Shown piece by piece: positions 28,636 through 37,237 of a DNA stretch of 64,000 bases. Origin of the DNA: JAFDZV01 sp964455525 (lineage in GTDB: Bacteria; Bacteroidota; Ignavibacteria; OLB7). Positions within the stretch are counted from its first letter, which is position 1. Each line of letters opens with the position of its first letter. The position numbers and the translations under genes are program-made. Under the pieces are notes generated by a model. That model was not told the origin of the DNA and made no database searches. It saw only the letters and a program-made list of their open reading frames with translations. Location of the stretch: positions 1,116,001 to 1,180,000 of the forward strand of contig CAYVWR010000001.1 of NCBI GenBank assembly GCA_964455525.1. Direction: 5' to 3'.

Positions 28636-29454
28636 ATGGCACAGATAAAAACCGCACCCCCCAGAGGGATTCTCGGTGCCGAGCACCGTGCGGACATCTA
28701 TTATCATGCACGATATATCCCCGCACCGGATCTGGAACATTTCGTGGAGCACTACTGGACCGTGGCATGGGATCTTCGAGGCAGAGAACCGCACCTCCAG
28801 GAAGTGTTGAGCCATCCATCGGTCCATCTGGTCTTCGAGAAGGGCAACTCGCGGATCGTTGGCGTGGTGCGAAGGAAATTCTCCTATCTCCTCACAGCGG
28901 CGGGACGGGTGTTCGGCATAAAATTCAAGCCGGGCGGATTCTATCCGTTCCTGGCTTCGCCGATGAACCTGCTTACCGATCGCTGCATCCCCATCGGCAC
29001 TATATTCACTATCGGTGCAAAGATGGTGGAGGAGACCATCCTTGCACAAAACAACGAGGAGAGCATCGCGATTGCCGAGGATCTGCTTCGCGGACAGCTT
29101 CCGGCGCCTGATGAGAAGGTGGAGATGATCGGCAACATCATCGGCCGCATCGTCTCCGACCGAGCGATCATCACAGTGGAAGCGCTTGCCGACCGCATCA
29201 ACATGAACAAAAGAGCGGTGCAACGGCTCTTCAGCCGATATGTTGGCGTAAGCCCCAAATGGGTGATCCAGCGCTATCGCCTGCATGAAGCAGCGGCTCA
29301 GATGTCAGGCAGTGCACCCGTGGATTGGCCCCAACTGGCGCTCGACCTGGGGTATTTCGATCAGGCGCATTTCATCAAGGATTTCAAGGCCATCGTCGGC
29401 ACATCCCCGGCAGAGTACATACGAAAGGCACATCCGGGTTCAGCAGGCGGCTAA
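28636..29454 (+). CDS. AraC-family transcriptional regulator
   Basis: A 272-residue regulator. The N-terminal domain (about 15-135) resembles the DUF6597-type sensor domain of AraC-like proteins (YYHARYIPAPDLEHFVEHYW; HPSVHLVFEKGN; GRVFGIKFKPGGFYPFL). The C-terminal ~100 residues contain two helix-turn-helix units: ITVEALADRINMNKRAVQRL, then LALDLGYFDQAHFIKDFKAI, ending in the usual GTSPAEYIRKA. The start ATG at 28636 gives MAQIKTAPP. It is divergent from the DUF3224 gene, a possible target, and converges on the pirin genes. Confidence 0.88.
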   Translation: MAQIKTAPPRGILGAEHRADIYYHARYIPAPDLEHFVEHYWTVAWDLRGREPHLQEVLSHPSVHLVFEKGNSRIVGVVRRKFSYLLTAAGRVFGIKFKPGGFYPFLASPMNLLTDRCIPIGTIFTIGAKMVEETILAQNNEESIAIAEDLLRGQLPAPDEKVEMIGNIIGRIVSDRAIITVEALADRINMNKRAVQRLFSRYVGVSPKWVIQRYRLHEAAAQMSGSAPVDWPQLALDLGYFDQAHFIKDFKAIVGTSPAEYIRKAHPGSAGG

Positions 29455-29480
29455 CCATCGCACAAGTCTCCGCTGGAGAA

Positions 29481-29516
29481 ACGGCGCGGCCCGCCATCGC
29501 TGGCAAGCCGCGCCGT
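29481..29516. terminator. bidirectional terminator
   Basis: A perfect 10-bp stem, ACGGCGCGGC with GCCGCGCCGT, ends in TGTTC on the right and is flanked by AA on the left. It lies between the convergent AraC and pirin genes and probably serves both. Confidence 0.65.
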
Positions 29517-29544
29517 TGTTCAGAATGTCGCGCCGCATCGGATA

Positions 29545-30564
29545 TCAGGCCGGGCGCTCCAGACGGCCATCGCCATGGCGGGCAAACCGGCCTTCGTCTC
29601 GTGGATGCACCGGGGCATCGCTCGGCCAGGGCCAACCACCGAACTGCGTGCGCTGGTAGTCGATAAAGGCCTGCTGGATCTCCGCCTGCGAGTTCATCAC
29701 AAACGGACCATGCTGCGCAACCGGCTCGCCGATGGGCCGCCCCTGGAGCAGCAGCAGTTCGCTCTCCTCCGGGCCATTCTCGATAGCGACCTCGGCATCG
29801 GCGCGAAGCTGCACACTGCGTTCCAGCGGAATATCACGCCCGCCGATATTGATGGTGGCGCCCCGGAAGAAATAGAGCGTACGATTGATGCCGGGTGAGG
29901 CCAGCGGCAGTGTCCATCGGGCGCCGGGAGCCATCCTGATGGTCCAGATTGCAACCTCGGCATCGGGACGCGATGCCCACGACTCCGGCGGAGGGGCGAG
30001 CGCTCGATGATCGCCGAGCTGCCCGGCGATCACCTGCACGTCGGTGGCCCGTCCCTCCTCGTCGTGCGCCACATACGCAGGGATATCGGGGCTCCAGAAC
30101 ATGGTGAAATGAGGCTCCGCAAACTTGCTTGTGCTGGGCAGGTTGAGCCAGATCTGGAAGAGTTCAAGCGGGTTTGGACGCTCGCGATCGAGCAGGGGAA
30201 ACATCTCGGCGTGATTGACCCCTTTACCGGCGGTAAGCCACTGAACATCGCCATGTCCATAACGCGCTGCGGCGCCAAGGGAATCGGTATGATCTATCAA
30301 CCCGCTGCGCACAATCGTCACCGTCTCAAACCCACGGTGCGGATGATAGGGGAACCCCGGAATTACCTCGCCATGATACATCCGCCAGCCATCCTTTCCC
30401 TGAAAATCCTGCCCCAGCCTCCTTCCGGCCAGTGATGCGGCCGGCCCCATCTCCTCGTTCGCCTCTGGATAATGATCCACATGGTGCACGCAGAAGAGAA
30501 AGGGATCGGCGGTCTCCCAGGGAAATCCAAGCGGCTTGACACTGATAATGCTGTTCTCGTTCAT
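29545..30564 (-). CDS. pirin-family protein (second of a tandem pair)
   Basis: A 339-residue bicupin. The pirin N-terminal metal-site motif is visible as FPYHPHRGFETVTIVRSG with the following TAGKGVNHAEMF, giving the expected His/His/His/Glu set; the C-terminal cupin is at about 210-300 (APGARWTLPLASPGINRTLY; FFRGATINIGG). Pirins bind iron and some act as quercetin dioxygenases or redox-responsive cofactors; the role here is unknown. A strong GGAGGTGGT ribosome-binding site precedes the ATG. It begins 35 bp after the other pirin gene's stop, so the two are cotranscribed. Confidence 0.88.
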   Translation of the reverse strand: MNENSIISVKPLGFPWETADPFLFCVHHVDHYPEANEEMGPAASLAGRRLGQDFQGKDGWRMYHGEVIPGFPYHPHRGFETVTIVRSGLIDHTDSLGAAARYGHGDVQWLTAGKGVNHAEMFPLLDRERPNPLELFQIWLNLPSTSKFAEPHFTMFWSPDIPAYVAHDEEGRATDVQVIAGQLGDHRALAPPPESWASRPDAEVAIWTIRMAPGARWTLPLASPGINRTLYFFRGATINIGGRDIPLERSVQLRADAEVAIENGPEESELLLLQGRPIGEPVAQHGPFVMNSQAEIQQAFIDYQRTQFGGWPWPSDAPVHPRDEGRFARHGDGRLERPA

Positions 30565-30599
30565 CTACCACCTCCATGCAAGTGCGAAAAAGATATGGC

Positions 30600-31514
30600 C
30601 TACGGATATCGTGCTATGATCGGCCCATCGCCCGGCAACGGAATATACTCCGTCTCGTCCGGCACCGCCTCAAAACGCCCCGCCTTCCAGTCCGCCTTTG
30701 CCTGCTCTATCCGCTCGCGCGAGCTGGAGACGAAGTTCCACCAGATATGCCGTGGCCCGTCCATCGCAGCGCCGCCGAGCAGCATAAGCCGTGCGGGCAC
30801 GTCCGCCTGCACCGTTATCGGCTCCCCTGGCTTCAGCACTAGAAGCTGCCCTTCATCGAAGGTGCCGCCGTCGCGATCGAGCTTGATATGGCCTTCGACA
30901 ATATAGACGGCACGCTCTTCATGCTCTGCCGATATCGGAAGATGCGCGCCGCCGTCCAGCACCACATCCGCATAGAACATCTCCGAAAGCGTTTCTACCG
31001 AAGAGCGCTCCCCGAAGAGCGAGCCGGCTATCAGGCGCACAGACTTCCCCTCACCTTCGATATGAGGGATATCCTCGGCCCTGTAATGGACAAAGGATGG
31101 ATCGTTCTCCTCGGCAGATACCGGAAGCGCCACCCACGACTGGATGCCGAAGATCCGCGACCCCATCCCTCTCAACTCCGGCGGGGTCCGCTCCGAATGG
31201 GCAATGCCCCGCCCGGCCGTCATCCAGTTGATATCACCCGGACGGATATACTGCCGCACCCCAAGGCTGTCGCGGTGCAAGGCCTCTCCATCGAAGAGAT
31301 AGGTAACCGTGGCAAGGCCGATATGGGGATGGGGAGCAACATCGAGCGCCCTTCCGGCCCGGAGCACCTCAGGCCCCATCTGATCGAGAAAGATGAACGG
31401 CCCAACCATGCGTCTTCGGGATGATGGGAGCGCGCGCCGTACCTTGAATCCTTCGGCAATCTCGCTTGTGCGTGGAAGGATCACGGTCTCCAGACGGGGA
31501 TCGTTAAGTTCCAT
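30600..31514 (-). CDS. pirin-family protein (first of a tandem pair)
   Basis: A 304-residue bicupin with the pirin motif HPHIGLATVTYLFDG followed by MTAGRGIAHSERTP, supplying the metal-binding His and Glu residues of the N-terminal cupin. The C-terminal cupin is at about 185-275 (GGAHLPISAEHEERAVYIVE). It is only distantly similar to its downstream neighbour, so the pair is not a recent duplication. GGAGG lies 10 nt before the ATG at 31514. Function within the family is variable (iron-binding, quercetinase, regulatory). Confidence 0.9.
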   Translation of the reverse strand: MELNDPRLETVILPRTSEIAEGFKVRRALPSSRRRMVGPFIFLDQMGPEVLRAGRALDVAPHPHIGLATVTYLFDGEALHRDSLGVRQYIRPGDINWMTAGRGIAHSERTPPELRGMGSRIFGIQSWVALPVSAEENDPSFVHYRAEDIPHIEGEGKSVRLIAGSLFGERSSVETLSEMFYADVVLDGGAHLPISAEHEERAVYIVEGHIKLDRDGGTFDEGQLLVLKPGEPITVQADVPARLMLLGGAAMDGPRHIWWNFVSSSRERIEQAKADWKAGRFEAVPDETEYIPLPGDGPIIARYP

Positions 31515-32277
31515 ATGTTGATATCCTCCATAACTTTACACAGAGGGAAGTTATCACCACTGCGCCATTTTTCAGCACTGCTAGAGCTTCGGCAGCGCCG
31601 GTTGCGGGCAGGCTGCGCGTATCGTAACGGAAGACATCGCCCGGGCCGATCCAGGATCGGGAAAGCGCACACAGAAAGGACCGGAAGCATCGAGGGTTCA
31701 GCCATGTGGCCTATTATCTATCATACGGACGACAGGCATGCGGCGGACAAAAAAACGACCACCATCGTATCACGGCAAAAGGCACGAGCGTAGAGAGCCG
31801 AATAATACAATGGCCATTCGCAGGGTTCATGATTCTCTATCACCACCATTAAAACCGCACCGGCAGCAATATCCCCAAACACCATCGGCGACGACATTTA
31901 TGGTACCCTTATAAGGGGGTACATCAATATGTACTGGAACAATAAATCCTGCTGGTGTATTATTCATCCACGTTATAACTGCCAGATCAATGCAGGCAGT
32001 GCAGAGGAATACACGACCACAGCCATCTATCAACCCAACGCCCGGCATCAGACTGCAGGCTTTTGTCTGGCGGATTACGTTCTCCGAATTTTCGCTCGGG
32101 AAAACGCTCAATGGCTTCTATCTGTATCCTCATCCTATGCCGACGGTATCATCACCGTTATGCCTTATTGAATCTGCCAGTTTGAACGAAATAGCTGCTG
32201 CCTGGGATATACCCGTGCAGTGCACGCTCTATAACGTTTCGCCTAACAGTTCACCTAAACCGAGGAGAATAAACACC
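31515..32277. other. long gene-free stretch
   Basis: About 760 bp, noticeably richer in A+T than its surroundings on the right side. It contains an AT-rich hairpin near 31899-31921 (GTACCC/GGGGGTAC). Frames on both strands are short and lack start signals. It includes the promoter regions of the pirin pair and of the Cys-rich gene. Confidence 0.4.
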
Positions 32278-32799
32278 ATGGGACTTGCAAAATTGGACAT
32301 TTACGTCTCTGGCATCGATGATCCCTGTGGAATCGACGACAGGACATGGTATATCATCATCTATAATTGCGACGGATCGGTATTTCAATGGTGCCGCAAG
32401 CGGTATGTGGTATTGCCGGCCCGCTGCGGCCATCTTGAGGTTGAAGTCCCCCCGGGCTGCTACTACATCAAGGCGGTATGGGGATATACAACCATCAAGG
32501 AAGGACAGCATTATCGCGCAAACCATTTTACCGATGCCGCCATCGTTACAGCATGCTGCGAATCAACGCTCTGCGTAAAGCTCTTCAACCCGAGCCTGCA
32601 CCGGTGCGGTGATATCTATGTAAAGGCTCTGAAGGATTATGCGGTACGTGAGGACCTTGATCTCAGACATGTGGATAGGGTAGCAGAAGTGGTGGAAATG
32701 GTACGCGAGCGCGCCGGTGATCCTGAAAAGCTTTTTGAACTCGGGCATGATGATGAGATTGCAGCACTCGTCGCTGAGCGAGAGAGCGATGAGCAATAA
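32278..32799 (+). CDS. Cys-rich cytosolic protein of unknown function
   Basis: A 173-residue protein with no signal peptide and nine cysteines, including a CC pair and the arrangement C-x2-x2-C in ACCESTLCVKLF. The first ~110 residues read as a beta-sandwich (LAKLDIYVSGIDDPCG; GHLEVEVPPGCYYIKAVWGY), superficially like a carboxypeptidase-regulatory or prealbumin-like fold. The last ~60 residues are strongly helical and acidic. The ATG at 32278 has AGGAG 9 nt upstream, which overrides the longer frame from 31990. I recall similar PPGCY...C-C...C layouts in uncharacterised bacterial proteins but cannot name a family. Confidence 0.65.
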   Translation: MGLAKLDIYVSGIDDPCGIDDRTWYIIIYNCDGSVFQWCRKRYVVLPARCGHLEVEVPPGCYYIKAVWGYTTIKEGQHYRANHFTDAAIVTACCESTLCVKLFNPSLHRCGDIYVKALKDYAVREDLDLRHVDRVAEVVEMVRERAGDPEKLFELGHDDEIAALVAERESDEQ

Positions 32800-33195
32800 G
32801 CACCGACCCGGTTCTGCACCATTATGGTATTATACTGCAAGGAATCATCGCTTCTATGGTAAATCTCCTCTGCTTGAACGCGCAGCAGCACAAGGCACGA
32901 GGTGATAGCCGGAAATGGCAATGTATTGCAGATATGGAGGTAAAAGGTTCATATGACGTTTTGAACGGCCCACTCCGTGAAAAGAAGGAGATAATTCCCC
33001 ACGGTAAAGCCACCCGAACAGGATAATGGTCCATCAGCAATGATGGGCCATTATCCTATGATTGATTTTCCGACCCCACAGAAACATTACAATAACGGTT
33101 CGGATCCGGCCATATGAATATTGCGAGCATCTGCCACACAGGATATTCTGCATGAATACACCACCTGAATAGTGTTGCCAACTGGCCCCAATGGC
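32800..33195. other. convergent intergenic interval with long hairpin
   Basis: It lies between the stop of the Cys-rich gene and that of the siderophore-interacting protein gene. The only structure is the 17-bp hairpin at 33020-33057. Confidence 0.45.
33020..33057. terminator. 17-bp hairpin with GCAA tetraloop
   Basis: Positions 33020-33036 pair with 33041-33057 with a single G-U wobble, closed by the stable GNRA-type loop GCAA. It lies between two convergent genes, consistent with a shared terminator. Confidence 0.6.
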
Positions 33196-33966
33196 TCAAT
33201 CCAGACCGGTCTTGCCGGGCGCCCAATATGCCTTTGTCTTGATCTCGGCAGACCCGATATCACGCCCCTTCAAGAACTTGTGCAGCCGTTGAATCGAGGT
33301 TGCCTTGCCAGTCAGCACAAACTGCGCGGGTGTGCGCAGCCCGACCGCCTCTGCCAGCGCCGTCTCCACCTCGGCGATATGGCCGTCATCAGGACGGCGC
33401 TCCACCAGAATGGCATCATGTACGCCAAACGTCCGAAGAACCATCTGCGACTCCGCGATCGAAGCCACCTCAAAGAGAAAGGTGATATCCCGCATACCTT
33501 CCCCGGTCGCACGCAGGCTGCAAGCCAGCCCGAACGAGGTCTCGTCACCGAACATGATAGCTGGTCGCCGCAGCGTAGTAAGATCCAGCGATGCACGCGG
33601 ACCGAAAATCTGGCAGGATGCCCCTACCGTCAAAGAAGCAGCCCAAGATGCCCCTGGTGCCGTACCATGCATAAAAACAAGGATCGAGGTAGAGCCATCC
33701 TTCGCATCCCAGACCATGGGGGTAAAGGTGCGTGCGACAAAGCCGCCCAGCGCCATCTGCACCTTCTGTCCCGGCACCCAGGCAACCGATGCCAGCCCAT
33801 CGCCCGCTATGGTAATGGCACGGAATCGTGGCGATACGTCTTCGATGGCGGTGACTGTCGCCGGTCGGGCAAACAACTTGAGCAGCGTGCTCTCGATCCG
33901 ACCAGGTTTCTTCGGTAGGGAACCCGAGGCAGGGTCCGCAGAGCTAAAAGACGACGAAGAACTCAT
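33196..33966 (-). CDS. siderophore-interacting protein (FAD-dependent ferric reductase family)
   Basis: A 256-residue protein of the SIP/ViuB family. The N-terminal ferredoxin-reductase-like barrel contains PGQKVQMALGGFVARTFTP (the R-x-x-T/S flavin-binding motif as RTFTPM), and the C-terminal nucleotide-binding half has MFGDETSFGLACSLRA and GKATSIQRLHKFLKGRDI ending in KAYWAPGKTGLD. These enzymes reduce ferric siderophores in the cytosol using flavin and NAD(P)H. The ATG at 33966 begins a Ser-rich N-terminus. It is divergent from catalase, giving an iron/oxidative-stress pairing. Confidence 0.85.
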   Translation of the reverse strand: MSSSSSFSSADPASGSLPKKPGRIESTLLKLFARPATVTAIEDVSPRFRAITIAGDGLASVAWVPGQKVQMALGGFVARTFTPMVWDAKDGSTSILVFMHGTAPGASWAASLTVGASCQIFGPRASLDLTTLRRPAIMFGDETSFGLACSLRATGEGMRDITFLFEVASIAESQMVLRTFGVHDAILVERRPDDGHIAEVETALAEAVGLRTPAQFVLTGKATSIQRLHKFLKGRDIGSAEIKTKAYWAPGKTGLD

Positions 33967-34790
33967 AGAATATTCCTTGATCGTACCCCCTCCCCTCACC
34001 CTTGTGAGAACGACGGCACTGCGATTGAGATCAACTCCGATATACCGATTGCAAGATATGGAGTATTGCCACTGGTACGAAACTGTGCCCTGTACCGGCT
34101 ACAGGGGCATGGCGCATCTGCCATCAAATGGATCTGGCCGTTGGCCCGATACCACCGAACAAAGGAAACCGGAACGTTTTCCGTAGCGCCCTGTACGATG
34201 CCATGATGTAAGTCCACGGTCTTTATGGAAATAGTGCCTTGGCTACAGTATCGCTTGCTCTCTGTGAAATGATGGCCAGCCCCGTACCGTAGGAGAGACA
34301 TACGCAAGGATACAGCCCTGGCCGACCTGGGCATTGTATGGTGCTACGCCTGGACATTCAAGCATCAACCGGGCAATCCAGGTGGGCCTCGATCAATAAC
34401 GCAGTCTGTTGACATCTTCACCTTGCCGATGGTCCCGCCCTAGTGTGCCAGCAGGTCTGCACTGGAAGAGTGCTCGGAATCATCATCCTATGAACTTCCC
34501 TCGCAGAATAGCATTGTCGAAATCGTGAGCGCCCACAGCGGCAGGCATCAACTTCTCGGGAAAGAGAATCGAGAAGCGTGCAAGAACCTCCTCCCTGACG
34601 GATTATGATGATGTTGCAACCCACATGAACGCTATATTCACACCGGCATGACCGCATCGCAGACGATGGCAGGATTGGTCCGTTGATGCAGCAGCATCCC
34701 TCCCGTCCCCAACAGCCAATAACGATCGGCATATGATTTGCCGTATATGGGCCGTCATCTACACCTAGCCATATCAATAGTGGAGATACC
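33967..34790. other. long divergent interval between siderophore protein and catalase genes
   Basis: More than 800 bp with no supported gene. It must contain both promoters. I looked for a Fur- or PerR-like inverted repeat near either start and did not find a convincing one. Confidence 0.4.
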
Positions 34791-36491
34791 ATGGATAACC
34801 ACGAACAGCAGCCGCCGAAATCCCCCAGCGAGCAGAGCACGGATGCCACCCTTACAACCCGGCAAGGACATCCGGTCGCAAACAACCAGTCGCAGCGCAC
34901 AATCGGCAGCCGTGGACCGGCAACGCTGGAGAACTATCACTTTCTGGAGAAGATCAGCCATTTCGATCGCGAACGGATACCTGAACGGGTCGTGCATGCA
35001 CGTGGCTTCGTCTGCTACGGGGAGTTCGTGGCAACAGGAACGATCGGCGATGAGCCGGCATCCAAGTATACGCGAGCACGCCTCTTTCAGGAAGCGGGAA
35101 AGAAGACGCCGCTGGCCATCCGCTTTTCGACGGTGATCGGAGGGCGCGATTCCTCGGAGGTGGCACGTGACCCGCGTGGTTTTGCGGTGAAGTTCTACAC
35201 CGAGGATGGCAACTGGGATCTGGTGGGCAACAACCTGCCGGTTTTCTTCATTCGCGATGCCATCAAGTTCCCCGACGTGATCCATGCGCTGAAGCCGGAC
35301 CCGATAACGTTCCGCCAGGAACCGAACCGCATCTTCGACTTCATGAGTCAGACGCCGGAATCGATGCATATGCTCACGTATCTGTTCAGCCCGCGCGGAA
35401 TCCCGGCAACCTATCGGCATATGGAGGGGTTTGGCGTCAACACCTACAAGATGGTGAACGCAGAGGGGGATACTGTCCTGGTGAAATATCATTTCCACCC
35501 ACGCTGTGGAACCGCCAGCCTGACAGCGGACGACGCGGCGAAGGTGCAGGGACAGGATCTCGGCTCGGCCTCGAAGGATCTCTATGGAGCCATCGAGCGT
35601 GGCGAGTATCCGCAATGGGATATGTATGTGCAGATCATGGAAGACCATGAGCACCCGGAACTGGACTGGGACCCGCTGGACGACACCAAGATCTGGCCTG
35701 AGGACCAGTTCCCGCTACGCCACATCGGCGTGATGACGCTGAACCGCAACGTCACGGATTTCCATAACGAGGGAGAACAGATCGCCATGGGCACCGGAGT
35801 GCTGGTGGACGGCCTGGACTTCTCGGACGACAAGATGCTCGTCGGGCGTACCTTCTCGTACTCCGATACCCAGCGCTATCGGGTAGGCCCGAACTACCTG
35901 CAACTCCCGGTGAATCAGCCGAAGAACGCGACGGTGGCCACCAACCAGCGTGGCGGGCAGATGTCGTACGGGGTGGATCTGGCGCCCGGACAGAACCCGC
36001 ATGTCAATTATGAGCCATCGATACACAATGGGCTGACGACCGCTTCGCCCAAGCCGAACAACCAGCCGGAAATCCACGGTCGGCTTACCCAGAGCGTCCT
36101 TGAACGTCGTAACGACTACGTACAGGCACGCGGCCGCTATAACACCATGATGGACTGGGAGCGCAACGACCTGGTGAAGAATATGGGCGACCTGCTGGGC
36201 CAGTGCGAACGCGACGTTCAGGAACGTATGCTCTGGCACTTCCTGCTGGTGCATGATGACTATGGCACTCGCGTGGGACAGGCGCTTGGCATCAATGCCG
36301 ATGATGTGAGGCATCTGGAACCGCTTCAGGGACAGGTTCTTACCGATCAGGACCAGAACCGGCTGCACAACCTTGGCAACAACGGCGATGTGATCGACCC
36401 AACTGGATGGGGCATCTGGACCGGATCGGTGGAGGACCGCCAGGCCAGCCCCGATGAGGTGCTCGGCACGGGGACAAATCCGGTCAAGTAG
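34791..36491 (+). CDS. monofunctional haem catalase
   Basis: A 566-residue catalase that disproportionates hydrogen peroxide. Essential residues are visible: distal His69 in RVVHARGF, Asn148 in VGNNLPVFFIRD, and the proximal haem-ligand Tyr357 in RTFSYSDTQRYR. The family active-site blocks ARLFQEAGKKTPLAIRFSTV and MEGFGVNTYKMVNAEGD are intact. It is longer than small-subunit catalases (about 480-500 residues) by a C-terminal helical tail, but lacks the flavodoxin-like domain of large-subunit enzymes. No signal peptide, so cytosolic. A hairpin terminator follows at 36569. Confidence 0.93.
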   Translation: MDNHEQQPPKSPSEQSTDATLTTRQGHPVANNQSQRTIGSRGPATLENYHFLEKISHFDRERIPERVVHARGFVCYGEFVATGTIGDEPASKYTRARLFQEAGKKTPLAIRFSTVIGGRDSSEVARDPRGFAVKFYTEDGNWDLVGNNLPVFFIRDAIKFPDVIHALKPDPITFRQEPNRIFDFMSQTPESMHMLTYLFSPRGIPATYRHMEGFGVNTYKMVNAEGDTVLVKYHFHPRCGTASLTADDAAKVQGQDLGSASKDLYGAIERGEYPQWDMYVQIMEDHEHPELDWDPLDDTKIWPEDQFPLRHIGVMTLNRNVTDFHNEGEQIAMGTGVLVDGLDFSDDKMLVGRTFSYSDTQRYRVGPNYLQLPVNQPKNATVATNQRGGQMSYGVDLAPGQNPHVNYEPSIHNGLTTASPKPNNQPEIHGRLTQSVLERRNDYVQARGRYNTMMDWERNDLVKNMGDLLGQCERDVQERMLWHFLLVHDDYGTRVGQALGINADDVRHLEPLQGQVLTDQDQNRLHNLGNNGDVIDPTGWGIWTGSVEDRQASPDEVLGTGTNPVK

Positions 36492-36568
36492 AGTGCTCGA
36501 TGCTGCAACGGCATCCTGTGCAGTCCCGATCGGATAACACAGGATACGAAGAGAAGCTGCTCGCAAAT

Positions 36569-36602
36569 ACAACGGCTCGTCATATGCTTGACGGGCCGTT
36601 GT
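36569..36602 (+). terminator. terminator hairpin after catalase
   Basis: ACAACGGCTCGTCA pairs with TGACGGGCCGTTGT (one wobble). The right arm, TTGACGGGCCGTT, is shared with the tRNA-Asn terminator 360 bp away. Confidence 0.6.
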
Positions 36603-36948
36603 CACAACAACTCTGAGCACCCTGGGAGCATAAAGCGAAATACATGGTGGAGCGTGCTGCGGAAGGCACACCGATAGGCAATGAAATGAATGGACCGTAT
36701 CGCTGCCGGATTCCTTCCATACTCGATATTCATTCGCAGATGCTAGAGCCTGTCATGCACTGTTCATCGTTGATTGCGAGTTGATTCCGACGATTGAAGT
36801 GCATAACACGCCCTAATAATCAACGATGCCCTAAATGGAAAGATGGGGTATATATGCTTAAAGGAAACTCCACACTATTCACACCGCCATTGATGATGAA
36901 CCGTATCTCTTCTTACCAGAAGATTGGCTTGGGCCAGGCCAATTCTCC
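36603..36948. other. gene-free stretch between catalase terminator and tRNA terminator
   Basis: Nothing gene-like is seen on either strand; short frames lack ribosome-binding sites. Confidence 0.45.
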
Positions 36949-36986
36949 AAAACGCAAAACGGCCCGTCAATCACTTGACGGGCCGT
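36949..36986 (-). terminator. intrinsic terminator of the tRNA-Asn transcript
   Basis: Read leftward, a perfect 12-bp stem (ACGGCCCGTCAA with TTGACGGGCCGT) closes on a GTGA tetraloop and is followed by TTTGCGTTTT. It starts 27 nt after the tRNA 3' end. Confidence 0.85.
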
Positions 36987-37013
36987 TCCTGCATTGGCTT
37001 CGAGCGCCTTGCG

Positions 37014-37085
37014 CTCCGCGAGTAGGATTCGAACCTACAACCCTCCGGTTAACAGCCGGATGCTCCACCGTTGAGCTATCGCGGA
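37014..37085 (-). tRNA. tRNA-Asn (anticodon GTT)
   Basis: A 72-nt cloverleaf read leftward: acceptor stem TCCGCGA/TCGCGGA, D-arm GCTC/GAGC, anticodon arm TCCGG-CTGTTAA-CCGGA with GTT anticodon, 5-nt variable loop, T-arm GTAGG-TTCGAAT-CCTAC and discriminator G. All stems are perfectly paired. The 3' CCA is not encoded (next bases are CGC). Promoter and terminator flank it, so it is a single-gene transcription unit. Confidence 0.97.
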
Positions 37086-37098
37086 ATTGCTAGGAATG

Positions 37099-37130
37099 CA
37101 AATATAGCCCCCTTCGCGGGGAGTTTGCAA
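37099..37130 (-). promoter_or_regulatory. Bacteroidota-type promoter of tRNA-Asn
   Basis: Read leftward, TTG at 37130-37128 and TATATTTG at 37106-37099 are separated by 21 nt, matching the TTG/TAnnTTTG (-33/-7) consensus. The -7 box ends 13 nt before the mature tRNA 5' end. Confidence 0.75.
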
Positions 37131-37237
37131 GAATCCTGCGGAATGAAAATGTTAAAGGATGTTCCAAAGGACCGGGCGGGTAACTTACGGCACGCTCTGG
37201 CAATCCCTGCCGGAAACTCTGCGCCGATAGCTCTGCT

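Noticed and set aside
31827..32111. 94-codon leftward frame upstream of the Cys-rich gene
   Set aside because: Some protein-like stretches, but no ribosome-binding site and no homologous pattern; the interval is better explained as control region.
31990..32277. N-terminal extension of the Cys-rich 173-residue protein
   Set aside because: The strong AGGAG ribosome-binding site before the ATG at 32278 and the change in composition there make the shorter form more likely.
33967..34790. Fur or PerR box between the siderophore-interacting protein and catalase genes
   Set aside because: Expected from function, but no convincing 7-1-7 or 19-bp inverted repeat could be found by eye.
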